NCBI RefSeq assembly: GCF_020741395.1
Contig: NZ_DYZA01000028.1
Span: 1-35,608 of the forward strand
DNA: 35,608 nucleotides
Reading direction: 5' to 3'
Source: Mailhella massiliensis
Lineage (GTDB): Bacteria; Desulfobacterota; Desulfovibrionia; Desulfovibrionales; Desulfovibrionaceae
In this document: one piece after another, positions 25,094 through 33,351 of the stretch
Layout: each line of letters begins with the position of its first letter
Numbering within the stretch: the stretch's first letter is position 1
Program-made: the position numbers and the translations under genes
Notes under the pieces: model-generated
Databases searched by the model: none
Seen by the model: the letters and a program-made list of their open reading frames with translations, nothing else
Told to the model about the DNA's origin: nothing

Positions 25094-25123
25094 ATCATAG
25101 AAAAGGGGGCGGCATGATGTCAA
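25094..25123 (-). promoter_or_regulatory. Near-consensus promoter of the leader / LpdD / UbiD transcript
   Basis: On the minus strand TTGACA (25118-25123, 6/6) and TATGAT (25094-25099, 5/6) are 18 bp apart. It is one of the best promoter matches in the window. The start would fall at about 25087. Confidence 0.75.
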
Positions 25124-25286
25124 GGCCGGGCAGAAAGAAAAGCGGAGGGCCCGCTCCGGCATTGCCGGGAGCATGCCGCGTTGTTCAGCGGGACGAGCCT
25201 GAATTTTTTTCGTTTCTGCAACGGCGTATTCTTGAAAGAAAAGGTCGCGGGGAAAGAGGTATCGTGGAAAGGACTATCCTGTTTTC

Positions 25287-25314
25287 TTGTCATATCACGG
25301 GAAAGGAATATACT
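25287..25314 (+). promoter_or_regulatory. Promoter of the periplasmic-protein gene
   Basis: TTGTCA (25287-25292, 5/6) and TATACT (25309-25314, 5/6) lie 16 bp apart, giving a leader of about 70 nt before the ATG at 25393. Confidence 0.65.
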
Positions 25315-25392
25315 CCTGTTACTTTTGTGCAGGGCCTGTTTTCCGCACCCCGAACGGGCTCTGTGGCGACAATTTTACTTATGGAGAATGTT

Positions 25393-25875
25393 ATGAACAG
25401 AATCGCGTAAGTTCTGGCGTGCGGGCTGCTTTCCGTGTTCCTCGCCTCTTCCGCCTTTGCAAAGGAAATAAAAACGGAAAACTTTGTGCTCAATGTCCCG
25501 GACAGCTGGGAGCACACCACGGCGCAGTCGCAGGGGGTGGATATGGTTCTCCTGCAGGAAAAGGCTTCCAACACCATCATGACTATCACCCTTACGCCGA
25601 TTGCCATGTCCGCAAAAGATTTCGCCACGCAGTCCGCCGCCAATATGAAGAACGGCGGCTTCACCGTCTCTGAAGTTTCACCCATCGGCAATGCCTACAT
25701 GGTGACGCTTCAAAAGCAGGGCATGACAGGCGTTACCTACATGGGGTCCAACGGCAAGGCTGCGAGCGCAATCATGGTTCTTTCGGCAAGCCCGGATTCC
25801 ATTGAGAAGGCCAAGGAACTTTTGAAGAAAGGCTTCAAGCCGCTGGATCCTGATCTTTATCCGTCGAGCTTTTAG
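25393..25875 (+). pseudogene. Periplasmic DcrB/PsbP-like protein with stop codon in the signal peptide
   Basis: From the ATG at 25393 (after GGAG) the frame reads MNRIA, then TAA at 25408-25410, then VLACGLLSVFLASSAFA followed by KEIKTENF. Without the stop this is a perfect signal peptide with an Ala-x-Ala cleavage site. The rest (to 25875, about 140 aa) is intact and looks like a small periplasmic domain of the DcrB/PsbP type (NFVLNVPDSWEH, a C-terminal KELLKKGFKPL). AAA to TAA, one base, would explain it. A GTG at 25435 could restart translation but would lose most of the signal peptide. It may be a recent nonsense mutation or a sequence error. The function of the family member is unknown. 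Confidence 0.7.
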
Positions 25876-26075
25876 CGGAACCTCATGGAGGAAAAGGCCC
25901 TGTGCGGCGGTACGGGTGCGCGGAGAGGGCCTGAGCGATGGAGTGGATGTTTTCCGACAGGAGGGCGCAAGGCTGCAAGGCTTTTTGTTGCAGAAGATAT
26001 CAGGCCTGAAGTGAAGGGCGGCGTTTATCGGGCGTGACGAAAGCCTTCTCGCTGTACGGAATACCCATAGGCATC

Positions 26076-26133
26076 AAAAAATACCTTTCCGATATCCGGC
26101 GGAAACGCTCCGGGGGTCGGAAAGGTATTTTTT
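26076..26133. terminator. Bidirectional terminator
   Basis: A perfect 17-bp inverted repeat (26076-26092 with 26117-26133) with A-tract and T-tract ends and a 24-nt middle lies between converging genes. It would end the plus-strand periplasmic-protein transcript and any minus-strand read-through from the kinase. Confidence 0.88.
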
Positions 26134-26319
26134 ATGGGAAAGCGGGAGCGTAAAAAAGGCCGTCATAGGTTTTGAAGTTTCGCGCTCCGGCGACGGACGC
26201 CGCGGTAAAGCGTGCAGGCATGGTGGGAGACGCAGGCGCGCTATATGCTTTTCTTCGGTTCAAACGCAGAGAAAGGGCGGTCACACATCACGGAAGGCAG
26301 CGCGTGCAGCGGATCGAGG

Positions 26320-26350
26320 CTTTCCCGCCGTTGTCTGCACGGCGGGGAAG
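26320..26350 (-). terminator. Hairpin after the PfkB-family kinase
   Basis: An 11-bp stem (26320-26330 with 26340-26350, one G-U pair) with a 9-nt loop starts 15 bases past the kinase stop. There is no T-run. Confidence 0.5.
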
Positions 26351-26364
26351 GGCATGGGGTGGAG

Positions 26365-27309
26365 CTATTTCAGCATCGGCATGGGGCCGAAAGAGGCTTC
26401 GTAGCGCTGACGGAATTCTTCCATGGTGAACCGGTGCAGCTGCGTGCCGTACTGCTCCACGCAGAAGCTGGCAAGTACTGCGCCGAGCCTTGCGGAAAAG
26501 GCCATGCCCATGCCGCTGTGCAGGCCCTTGAGCAGGCCTGCGCGGTAGGCGTCGCCCGCGCCGGTGGGGTCGGAAACGGTTGTTGCGGGCACGGCGGGGA
26601 TATCGTAGGGCTTTACCCCCCTGTGCAGGATGGTGGATCCCTTGCCCCCGAAGGTGATGATGAGAAATTCCACGCGGTCAAGGATTTCTTCGCGGGAGAG
26701 CCCCGTTATGTTTTCCACGCGCTGTATTTCATAGTCGTTGCCGATGAGCACATGAGCGCCGGTAAGGCCGGAGGCGAGCTGTTCGCCGCCGAGGACGGTG
26801 ATCTGCTGGCCGGGGTCGAAAATGTAGGGAATACCCTTTTCCCGGTAATAGGCCGGGAAGTTCACCATATCGTCTACATTGCCGGGTGCGACGAGGCCCC
26901 AGTCTCCTTCGGCGAGCAGAGGGGTCTTTTCTGGAAAGACCGGATTCTTCATGGCTGAAGGGGAAAAGGCGTTGATTTGGTTGCTGCTTTTGTCGGTCAT
27001 GATGTAGCAGCAGGCGGTAAAGTCTTCCTCGTCGACTTTGACGCCGCTCAGGTCTATGCCCATGGAGGCAAGCCTTCTTCCGTAGCCGGTGAAGTCCTTG
27101 CCCACGCTGCCGTATACGGCGGAACGCTCCTTGAGGAGCGAGAGGGAATAGGCGATGTTGCCCGCCGTGCCGCCCATTTTTTCCTCAAGTCTGTCGATGG
27201 GGAAGGAAACATTCAGAAAATGCAGTTTTTCTGGAAGGATATGCTCTTCAAAATGGCCGGGGAAGGTCATGATGCGGTCAAAGGCGAGAGAACCGGAAAG
27301 GTGGATCAT
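26365..27309 (-). CDS. PfkB-family carbohydrate/nucleoside kinase
   Basis: The 314-aa cytosolic kinase belongs to the ribokinase/PfkB family. The substrate glycine pair is in EEKMGGTAGNIA (residues 43-53), and the C-terminal signature DPTGAGDAYRAG carries the catalytic base Asp253. The N-terminus MIHLSGSLAFDRIMTFPG and the NDYEIQ stretch resemble adenosine-kinase-like members, but ribose, fructose or nucleoside substrates cannot be separated here. The ATG at 27309 follows GGAG at 6-7 nt. The open frame upstream for several hundred codons is antisense to nth and the lipoprotein gene and not real. Confidence 0.9.
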   Translation of the reverse strand: MIHLSGSLAFDRIMTFPGHFEEHILPEKLHFLNVSFPIDRLEEKMGGTAGNIAYSLSLLKERSAVYGSVGKDFTGYGRRLASMGIDLSGVKVDEEDFTACCYIMTDKSSNQINAFSPSAMKNPVFPEKTPLLAEGDWGLVAPGNVDDMVNFPAYYREKGIPYIFDPGQQITVLGGEQLASGLTGAHVLIGNDYEIQRVENITGLSREEILDRVEFLIITFGGKGSTILHRGVKPYDIPAVPATTVSDPTGAGDAYRAGLLKGLHSGMGMAFSARLGAVLASFCVEQYGTQLHRFTMEEFRQRYEASFGPMPMLK

Positions 27310-27362
27310 GCAAGGCTCCGTACATGTTGTTTCCCATGCCGCTCGGCAGGGAGTTTTCTTCT

Positions 27363-27391
27363 TTTTAACGGCAGCGAGGGGGATTTGACAA
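27363..27391 (-). promoter_or_regulatory. Candidate promoter for the PfkB-family kinase
   Basis: On the minus strand TTGTCA (27386-27391, 5/6) and TTAAAA (27363-27368, 3/6) lie 17 bp apart, about 55 bases before the start codon. Confidence 0.35.
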
Positions 27392-27564
27392 GTATGCCCC
27401 GCCCTGTGAAGGGGGCTTTTCTTGCCCGCCGGGAGATAATGTGGCAGAAAGGTGTATCGGTTCGTTTGTCGCTTCCTTTGTAGAAAATGCCGTTTCCGTG
27501 TTTTCCGTATGGGAGGTGTGGGGCCGTATTTCCCGCAAGGGGTTCTTTCCAGAGGAATGGCTTG

Positions 27565-28230
27565 ATGAAGAAAACGGAAAAGGCAAGCCGTGCGCTGGCC
27601 GTGCTTGAGCTTTTGAAAAAGCGCTACCCCGTACCGGAAACCATGCTCGTGCATGAAAATCCGTGGGAACTTCTGGTGGCGACGGTGCTTGCCGCCCAGT
27701 GTACCGATGCCCGTGTGAACACCATCACACCGGAGTTGTTCCGTCGTTGGCCCGGTCCGGCGGAGCTGTCCACAGCCGCACAGGAGGAGCTGGAGACCGT
27801 AATACGGCCCACGGGCTTTTATCACAACAAGGCAAAGAATCTTCTGGGCGCGGCGAAAAGGGTGACGGAAGTGTTCGGCGGTCAGGTGCCGCGTACCATC
27901 GCGGAACTCATCACCATCCCCGGAGTGGCGCGCAAGACTGCCAACGTAGTGCTTTGGGGCGGCTTCGGCATCAATGAAGGTCTCGCCGTGGATACGCATG
28001 TCAAGCGGCTTTCCTTCCGCCTGGGTTTTACGGAACATACCGACCCGGTACGGATAGAGAAGGATCTCATGCTGCTTTTTCCCCGGGAGGAATGGGGGGA
28101 CGTGAATCATCGCCTGGTTTGGTTCGGACGTGATGTTTGCGACGCGCGAAAGCCCGCCTGCAGTGTCTGCGAGCTTTTTTCCCTGTGCCCGCGTTGTGGG
28201 GTGAAAAAGGGCAAAAAGGATGAAGCATGA
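27565..28230 (+). CDS. nth: Endonuclease III
   Basis: Nth is a DNA glycosylase/AP lyase that removes oxidised pyrimidines. The 221-aa protein has the helix-hairpin-helix LITIPGVARKTANVV with catalytic Lys124, catalytic Asp143 in AVDTHVKRLS, and the [4Fe-4S] loop Cys192-x6-Cys199-x2-Cys202-x5-Cys208. The ATG at 27565 follows AGAGGAA. The open frame upstream is probably non-coding. Divergent from the kinase. Confidence 0.96.
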   Translation: MKKTEKASRALAVLELLKKRYPVPETMLVHENPWELLVATVLAAQCTDARVNTITPELFRRWPGPAELSTAAQEELETVIRPTGFYHNKAKNLLGAAKRVTEVFGGQVPRTIAELITIPGVARKTANVVLWGGFGINEGLAVDTHVKRLSFRLGFTEHTDPVRIEKDLMLLFPREEWGDVNHRLVWFGRDVCDARKPACSVCELFSLCPRCGVKKGKKDEA

Positions 28231-28398
28231 GTCTCCCGTGGACAGGGCGGATATTCGGTGTGTCGGAAAATATGCAAGGCTTCCAGTTCGTTGTGCCGCA
28301 TCGGTATGAGAGTCCCGGGCGGCGGAAGGGCCGGTGTTTTTGCGTGGAACGCTCCCTGTAGGAATATGAATCTTTCTTTTTTGCAAAAAGGAATCAGG

Positions 28399-29109
28399 AT
28401 GAAAAAACTCTGTGCCTGCCTTGCGTTTTCTGCCTGTCTGGGGCTGGCCTCCTGCGCTCCGCAGGATTGCCGTATGGTGGACGCTTTGAACGGCGGGCAG
28501 TTTGTCGCCATGTCCCGCGCCATGCGGCCGGTGATGCTGAAAAAAAACATGGTGGATGCCGAGGGCAACTGGTATTCTCCCCTTTTTGCCTCCCGCCCTT
28601 CCGATGCCGGGAAAACTCTGGTGGACAGGCTTTCTCCGGCGTTCCGCTTCCCCCATTCCAAGGTAGCCGTGGCCCCCACTTTCCGAGCCATGCTCACTCC
28701 CGAGGCAAAGGTGAAGCTGGAAGGTTCCCGCGCCGTCATGGAAGACGGCATGAACCGCGTGGAGCTGGAACTTGTGGCCGTGACGGACTGGAACAACGAC
28801 GGTGTGGACGACTGGCTGGTGCTGTGCCGGTCCGGCTATTCCGATACGCCGCGCCGCTTCCGGGAATATTACCTCGTCATCATCGACCTGAAGGCCCCGG
28901 TGCTTCAGCCCTATGTGCTCATGGTGCTGGATCATGTCTATAACAGGGTGACGGTTCAGAGCGACGCTTCCGCCGGGGAACTGGCGGAAAGCAATGCCGT
29001 GGAATATGTGCAGGGGCAGGCCGTGGTGACGCAGGCTCCGGACAGGGGATCCATGCAGAAGAAACTGGAAGAGGGCTCCCGGCTGAAAGAAACCTCCCTG
29101 AGCCGCTGA
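28399..29109 (+). CDS. Putative lipoprotein of unknown function
   Basis: The 236-aa product starts with a lipoprotein signal: MKKLCACLAFSACLGLASC, lipobox LASC with Cys19. The mature part has an Asp-rich loop DWNNDGVDDW (about residue 134) resembling an EF-hand-like calcium site, and no family I recognise. The ATG at 28399 follows AAAAGGA. The stop is only 11 bases before the ABC permease gene, so it is probably part of that operon and may aid the transporter at the envelope. Confidence 0.8.
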   Translation: MKKLCACLAFSACLGLASCAPQDCRMVDALNGGQFVAMSRAMRPVMLKKNMVDAEGNWYSPLFASRPSDAGKTLVDRLSPAFRFPHSKVAVAPTFRAMLTPEAKVKLEGSRAVMEDGMNRVELELVAVTDWNNDGVDDWLVLCRSGYSDTPRRFREYYLVIIDLKAPVLQPYVLMVLDHVYNRVTVQSDASAGELAESNAVEYVQGQAVVTQAPDRGSMQKKLEEGSRLKETSLSR

Positions 29110-29120
29110 AGGGAGCCCCG

Positions 29121-29921
29121 ATGCCCGATCTCTGCGTCGTTTTTGCCGGAAGGGAACGCCTGAAGGCCCTGTGGAGGCCAGCGCTTCTGCTTGCGCTCAT
29201 GCTTGCCTTTGTCTGGTGGATTGTGGATGCCGCTTCGGAGCAGTACCGCTGGCAATGGTATCGCGTCTGGCGTTTCATCGGGGTGTGGGAAGAGGGCGCC
29301 TTCAGGCCCGGCGCGCTTGTCGAGGCGCTTTATGTCACTCTGCGCCTTACGCTGGCAAGCCTTGCGCTTTCCCTTGCTTCGGGCGCGGTACTTGCGGGCA
29401 TGCGTCTTTCCGCCTCGCCTGTGGCGCGCGCCCTTTCTTTCCTTGTTCTCGGCGCTCTCCGCAACACGCCCCTGCTCATGCAGCTTTTCATGGTGTATTT
29501 TGTGGCCGCTCCCGTACTCGGTGTGGGGCCTTTCTGGGCGGCAGTGCTTTCCCTCGGCCTCTTCGAGGGAGCCTATGTGGCGGAAATTTTCCGTGCGGGC
29601 GTTTTGGGCGTGCCCAAGGGGCAGTGGGAAGCGGCCCTGAGCCTCGGCATGCCCGTAAGCCTTGCCGCAAGGGAGGTCGTCGTTCCGCAGGCGTTGCGGC
29701 AGTCCCTGCCCGCGCTGGCGGGGCAGCTTGTCGCACTTGTCAAGGATACCTCCCTGGTAAGCGCCATAGCCGTGGCCGACCTGACCATGCGCACCCGCGT
29801 CATCATCACCGACACCTTTCTCAGCTTTGAAATGTGGCTGCTCGCCGCAGCCGTATACCTTGTCCTCACATCGCTGGTCAGTATTCCTGCCCGGCTTCTG
29901 GAACGAAAGGAGCAAGTATGA
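29121..29921 (+). CDS. Amino-acid ABC transporter permease (HisM/GlnP type)
   Basis: The 266-aa inner-membrane protein belongs to the polar amino acid permease family. An N-terminal membrane segment is followed by the family start GALVEALYVTLRLTLASL, RNTPLLMQLFMVYF, and the EAA loop EAALSLGMPVSLAAREVVVPQALRQSLP that docks the ATPase. The ATG at 29121 follows AAGGGAG. The stop overlaps the binding-protein start by four bases (ATGA). It pairs with the second permease at 30706. Confidence 0.93.
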   Translation: MPDLCVVFAGRERLKALWRPALLLALMLAFVWWIVDAASEQYRWQWYRVWRFIGVWEEGAFRPGALVEALYVTLRLTLASLALSLASGAVLAGMRLSASPVARALSFLVLGALRNTPLLMQLFMVYFVAAPVLGVGPFWAAVLSLGLFEGAYVAEIFRAGVLGVPKGQWEAALSLGMPVSLAAREVVVPQALRQSLPALAGQLVALVKDTSLVSAIAVADLTMRTRVIITDTFLSFEMWLLAAAVYLVLTSLVSIPARLLERKEQV

Positions 29922-30727
29922 AACATTGTTTCGCCGTTTTTCTTCTGGCCCTCGGGCTCGTCTTTTCCGTGCCTTCTCAGGGATATTCCGCCGACCGTGA
30001 ATCCGTTATGGAAAAGGTGGTGCGGCGCGGCACGCTCCGCGTGGGCTTTTCCTCCTTCGTGCCGTGGGCCATGCAGGATAAGGAAGGCAAATATATCGGT
30101 TTTGAAATCGACGTGGCGGAAAGACTGGCTCAGGATCTTGGAGTCAGGCTTCAGCTTGTGCCCACCAACTGGGACGGTATCATCCCCGCGCTTCTTTCCG
30201 GCAAGTTCGATGTCATCATCGGCAGTATGAGCATTACGCCGCAGCGTCTTCTGTCCGTTAATTTTTCCATCCCCTACGATCACGCGTATGTGGATCTGAC
30301 ATTGAACCGCGAAAAGTCTGCCGCAATCAGCAAAATTGAGGATCTGAACGCGGAGGGCGTGACCATTGCCGTGCGTACCGGCACCACCGCCGCCGCGGCC
30401 GCCGCGAAGCTTTTCCCCAAGGCGACGCTTCGCATGTTCAACGACGAGGCTCCCGCCGTGGAGGAAGTGCTTTCCGGTCGAGCCCACGCCTTTGTTTCCA
30501 GCGCGCCGCTTCCCGCCATGGAAACTCTGAAGCACGGTGACATTCTGGTACAGAAGTTTGAAACAGGGCTTGCCATGCAGCCCGTGGCCTTTGCCGTGCC
30601 CAAGGGCGATTTCGACACTCTCAACGTGTTCGACGGCTGGATACGCCTGGTGGAAGAAGAAGGCTGGCTCCAGGATCGCCGTAACTACTGGTTCAAGTCT
30701 GACGCATGGCAGAGCAGAATCAACTGA
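29918..30727 (+). CDS. Amino-acid ABC transporter substrate-binding protein
   Basis: The 269-aa periplasmic binding protein (family 3 solute-binding) has a signal peptide (about residues 1-25, cleavage after GYSA). Then come RGTLRVGFSSFVPWAM, the signature GFEIDVAERLAQDLG and FDVIIGSMSITPQR. These fit amino-acid binding; the specific ligand is not clear. The ATG at 29918 follows AAAGGAG and overlaps the permease stop. It is followed by a second permease that overlaps it by 22 bases. Confidence 0.94.
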   Translation: MKHCFAVFLLALGLVFSVPSQGYSADRESVMEKVVRRGTLRVGFSSFVPWAMQDKEGKYIGFEIDVAERLAQDLGVRLQLVPTNWDGIIPALLSGKFDVIIGSMSITPQRLLSVNFSIPYDHAYVDLTLNREKSAAISKIEDLNAEGVTIAVRTGTTAAAAAAKLFPKATLRMFNDEAPAVEEVLSGRAHAFVSSAPLPAMETLKHGDILVQKFETGLAMQPVAFAVPKGDFDTLNVFDGWIRLVEEEGWLQDRRNYWFKSDAWQSRIN

Positions 30728-31617
30728 ACTTCATCCCCGGCCATTCCCGGCCGCGCTCCTGGCGCAGGCTGAACAGCTGGGATGCGCTTCTCGCGGCGGT
30801 CGCCCTGGCGCTGGTCGCCGCCTTTGCGTGGCGTTCCATGGCCGTGACGCGCCATGCCTGGGACTGGGCTTCGCTCTGGCCGTACGTCGTTTCCCGCGAT
30901 GCCTCCGGAGCGTGGCAGGCCGGTATGCTGCTGAAGGGCCTTTTCGGCACGTTGCGCCTGGGCTTCTGGTCGCTTCTGGTGGCCCTTGTGAGCGGAGGCC
31001 TTGTGGGGGCGCTTTCCGCAAGGCAGAGGGGGCTTTCGGCCCTGCCCGGTGTATTGTACATTACCGTGCTGCGCAACACGCCGCCGCTGGTCCTGCTTTT
31101 TCTTGTGTATTTCTTCGCGGGGTCATTTTTTTCCGAACCCTTCCTGCGCTTGGAGGACACAGTGGCTGCTCTGCCCGCTTGGGCGCAGTCGCTGACCGCG
31201 GCCCTTTTTGCCCCGCCCGGGCAGCTGGATCGCATGGCCGCCGCCGTACTCACCCTGGGCGTGTATTCTGGAGCCTATGTGGCGGAAATCGTGCGCGGGG
31301 CGCTGGAATCCGTGGACAGGACGCAATGGGATGCCTCGGCTTCCCTCGGCATGAGCGCCTGGCAGCAGATGCGCTGGATCATCGCGCCGCAGGCCTTCAG
31401 GATTATGGCGCCGCCCCTTACAGGGCAGTGTATTTCCGTGTTCAAGGAAACAGCCCTTGCCTCGGCCATATCGCTGCCGGAACTCACCTTTCAAAGCCTG
31501 GAAGTCATGGCCGTATCCCGCATAACCTTTGAGCTGTGGCTTGTCACGGCGGCCATGTATCTTCTGGTATCCTGTTTCTGGGCATGGCTGGGCCGCAAGC
31601 TGGAGAAAAGACGCTGA
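30706..31617 (+). CDS. Amino-acid ABC transporter permease (second)
   Basis: The 303-aa permease has an N-terminal membrane helix near 27-45, the FGTLRLGFWSLLVALVSGGL start, RNTPPLVLLFLVYF, and the EAA loop region around DASASLGMSAWQQMRWIIAPQAFR. A periplasmic insert of about 40 aa (FFSEPFLRL ... APPGQLDR) separates helices. The ATG at 30706 lies inside the binding-protein gene. No ATPase gene follows; a terminator does. The transporter must use an ATPase coded elsewhere. Confidence 0.92.
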   Translation: MAEQNQLNFIPGHSRPRSWRRLNSWDALLAAVALALVAAFAWRSMAVTRHAWDWASLWPYVVSRDASGAWQAGMLLKGLFGTLRLGFWSLLVALVSGGLVGALSARQRGLSALPGVLYITVLRNTPPLVLLFLVYFFAGSFFSEPFLRLEDTVAALPAWAQSLTAALFAPPGQLDRMAAAVLTLGVYSGAYVAEIVRGALESVDRTQWDASASLGMSAWQQMRWIIAPQAFRIMAPPLTGQCISVFKETALASAISLPELTFQSLEVMAVSRITFELWLVTAAMYLLVSCFWAWLGRKLEKRR

Positions 31618-31941
31618 ACACTTTTTCTTCGTCCAGACGATGGACGCCCGAACGGCAGACAAGAAAGCTCGGATGCCTCGGCTTCCGGGCTTTTTCTGCC
31701 CGCCGGTGACTGCGGTTTTACAGGGACATGGGAAAGGGCGGTGTTGCGACGTTTATTCGCGTTTTTTCCGAAAGAGCCCCTCTTCCGGCTGAAGTGCGGA
31801 TATCGGGGCGCAATGGCCGAACCTTGGCGGACAAGCCTTTTCGGGCAAGCCCCGTTCCGTATCCTGGGGCCGCCTTCATGCTTCGGCGTTTCGGCCGGTA
31901 CCGGCAGGGTACAATCCTTTGAAGGGGGTGTGATGCAAGCA
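31618..31941. other. Convergent intergenic region before the CobB/DsrN-like gene
   Basis: Besides the terminator at 31664-31695, no gene is evident. Open frames here are antisense extensions without motifs. Confidence 0.5.
31664..31695 (+). terminator. Terminator of the ABC transporter operon
   Basis: A 10-bp stem (31664-31673 with 31684-31693, one G-U pair) ends in a TTTTT run about 50 bases past the permease. Confidence 0.75.
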
Positions 31942-33351
31942 TTATCCTTGCGGAGAATCGAGAGGGCCGCGTGCATCGGCACAGGCCCGGACGAAGTTCT
32001 TCGCCCAGTGCGGCACGGCCGGGGCGAAGAGATGCGTCCAGCAGGCGAAGGTGCGCCGCGAAAGCAGTCCGTCGTAATGGATGCCGCCCTTTTCATACAT
32101 ACCCGTGCCCGGGGAAAGCTCCAGGCTGCATGCGGGCAGGGGGCCTTCGGGCCATTCGCAGCGGGAATAGTGGAACTCATGCCCGCGCCATACGCTTCCC
32201 AGAGGATGGAAGGGATTTTTCGCCGTGACGCGCGCCGTGACATAGCCGAGGCCCTGCGGGCGGCGGAAAAAGCGCGGGCGGGGCGGGAGCAGGCCCGCCA
32301 TGGGGCGCGGCCCGTCGTCGAGCATGAGCGCGTCGCACAGCACCATGAATCCTCCGCATTCGGCATAGATGGGGCGGCCTGCCAGGGAAAGGGTGCGTAT
32401 TTCCTCAAGATGCTGTGACACGCTGATTTCGTCGGCGAAAAGTTCCGGGTACCCTCCCCCGAGGTAAAGCCCGTCGAGCTTCGGCCAGGGCGCATCGTCG
32501 AAAAGGCTCACGCGTACCAGCTTTGCGCCGGCCTCGCGCAGAGCCTCCAGGTTTTCTTCGTAATAGAACCACAGCGCCTTGTCGTGCACATAGCCGATGA
32601 CGGGGTTCGGCTGAGGCGTCTGCCCCGAGCATGTCCCGGGAAAATCGGGGAGCGGAGGAGCAGTGCGTGCCAGGGAAAGGAAGACCCCTGCATCGCTGTT
32701 CTCTTCCATGAGGTCGGCCAGAGAGTCCAGCACTGAGCGGGCTGCAGGATCGGCCTCATCAAGAGAAAGGCCCATGTGCCGTTCCGGCAGAGGGTTTTTG
32801 CGCATGCGGGGCAGGATTCCCATGACGGGAATGTCGGTATAGGTTTCCACGGCGCGGCGCAGCATGGATCCGTGGCGTTCTCCGGCCACGTTGTTTAAAA
32901 TAACTCCCGCCAGGTGCAGATCCGGCTCGAAGCGGGCGATGCCGGAAACAATGGCCGCCGCCGTGCGTGTCATTTTGGCGCAGTTCATGGTGAGCACCAC
33001 GGGAGCTTTTAAAAGGCGCGCCACATGAGCTGTGGAGCAGGTTCCTTCCACATCCCGGCCGTCGAACAGGCCCCGGTTGCCTTCAATGACGGCAAGCTCG
33101 GAGGGGCGTCGGGCGCAGACGTGGGAAAACTGGCGTAGAAGAGCGTTATCTTCCAGAAAATAAGGGTCAAGGCATGCCGCCGGCCTTCCGGCGGCAAGGG
33201 CGAGCCATGCGTAGTCGATATAGTCCGGCCCTTTCTTGCAGGGCTGCACGGCCAGGCCGCGCCTGGCGAAAAGCCGCGTGAGGCCCAGCGAAACCAGTGT
33301 TTTGCCGCTTCCGCCGGAAAGCCCGGAAATGACAAGTCGTGCCTGTTCCAT
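31942..33351 (-). CDS. CobB/CbiA-family amidotransferase, likely DsrN (siroheme amidation)
   Basis: These enzymes use ATP and glutamine to amidate carboxylates of cobyrinic acid or related tetrapyrroles. The 469-aa protein has a P-loop-like GLSGGSGKT at 10-18, CKKGPDYID, EGNRGLFDG, and a C-terminal glutamine amidotransferase domain with GGGYPELF, nucleophile Cys332 (YAECGGFM) and HEFHYSR (391-397). Genes of this family next to dsrAB are known as dsrN in sulfur oxidisers and thought to make siroheme amide for the reductase. That is the best reading here, cobalamin synthesis the alternative. The ATG at 33351 is the clear family start but is preceded by a pyrimidine-rich run without a ribosome binding site. 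Confidence 0.9.
   Translation of the reverse strand: MEQARLVISGLSGGSGKTLVSLGLTRLFARRGLAVQPCKKGPDYIDYAWLALAAGRPAACLDPYFLEDNALLRQFSHVCARRPSELAVIEGNRGLFDGRDVEGTCSTAHVARLLKAPVVLTMNCAKMTRTAAAIVSGIARFEPDLHLAGVILNNVAGERHGSMLRRAVETYTDIPVMGILPRMRKNPLPERHMGLSLDEADPAARSVLDSLADLMEENSDAGVFLSLARTAPPLPDFPGTCSGQTPQPNPVIGYVHDKALWFYYEENLEALREAGAKLVRVSLFDDAPWPKLDGLYLGGGYPELFADEISVSQHLEEIRTLSLAGRPIYAECGGFMVLCDALMLDDGPRPMAGLLPPRPRFFRRPQGLGYVTARVTAKNPFHPLGSVWRGHEFHYSRCEWPEGPLPACSLELSPGTGMYEKGGIHYDGLLSRRTFACWTHLFAPAVPHWAKNFVRACADARGPLDSPQG

Larger units (their letters stand above)
25876..26364. other. Convergent intergenic region
   Basis: Apart from the terminators at 26076-26133 and 26320-26350, I see no gene in these 489 bases. 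An open frame at 26172-26429 runs into the antisense of the kinase and has no motif or good ribosome binding site. Confidence 0.5.

Noticed and set aside
25393..25410. Recoding of the TAA (selenocysteine or pyrrolysine)
   Set aside because: Those use TGA and TAG, not TAA, and the stop lies in a signal peptide where such residues make no sense.
26172..26429. An 85-codon plus-strand frame after the kinase
   Set aside because: It overlaps the kinase 3' end, is Arg/Ala-rich, has no good ribosome site and covers a terminator-like hairpin.
26365..28935. An 856-codon minus-strand open frame
   Set aside because: Only the last 314 codons are the kinase; the rest is antisense to nth and the lipoprotein gene, and a good start with ribosome site lies at 27309.
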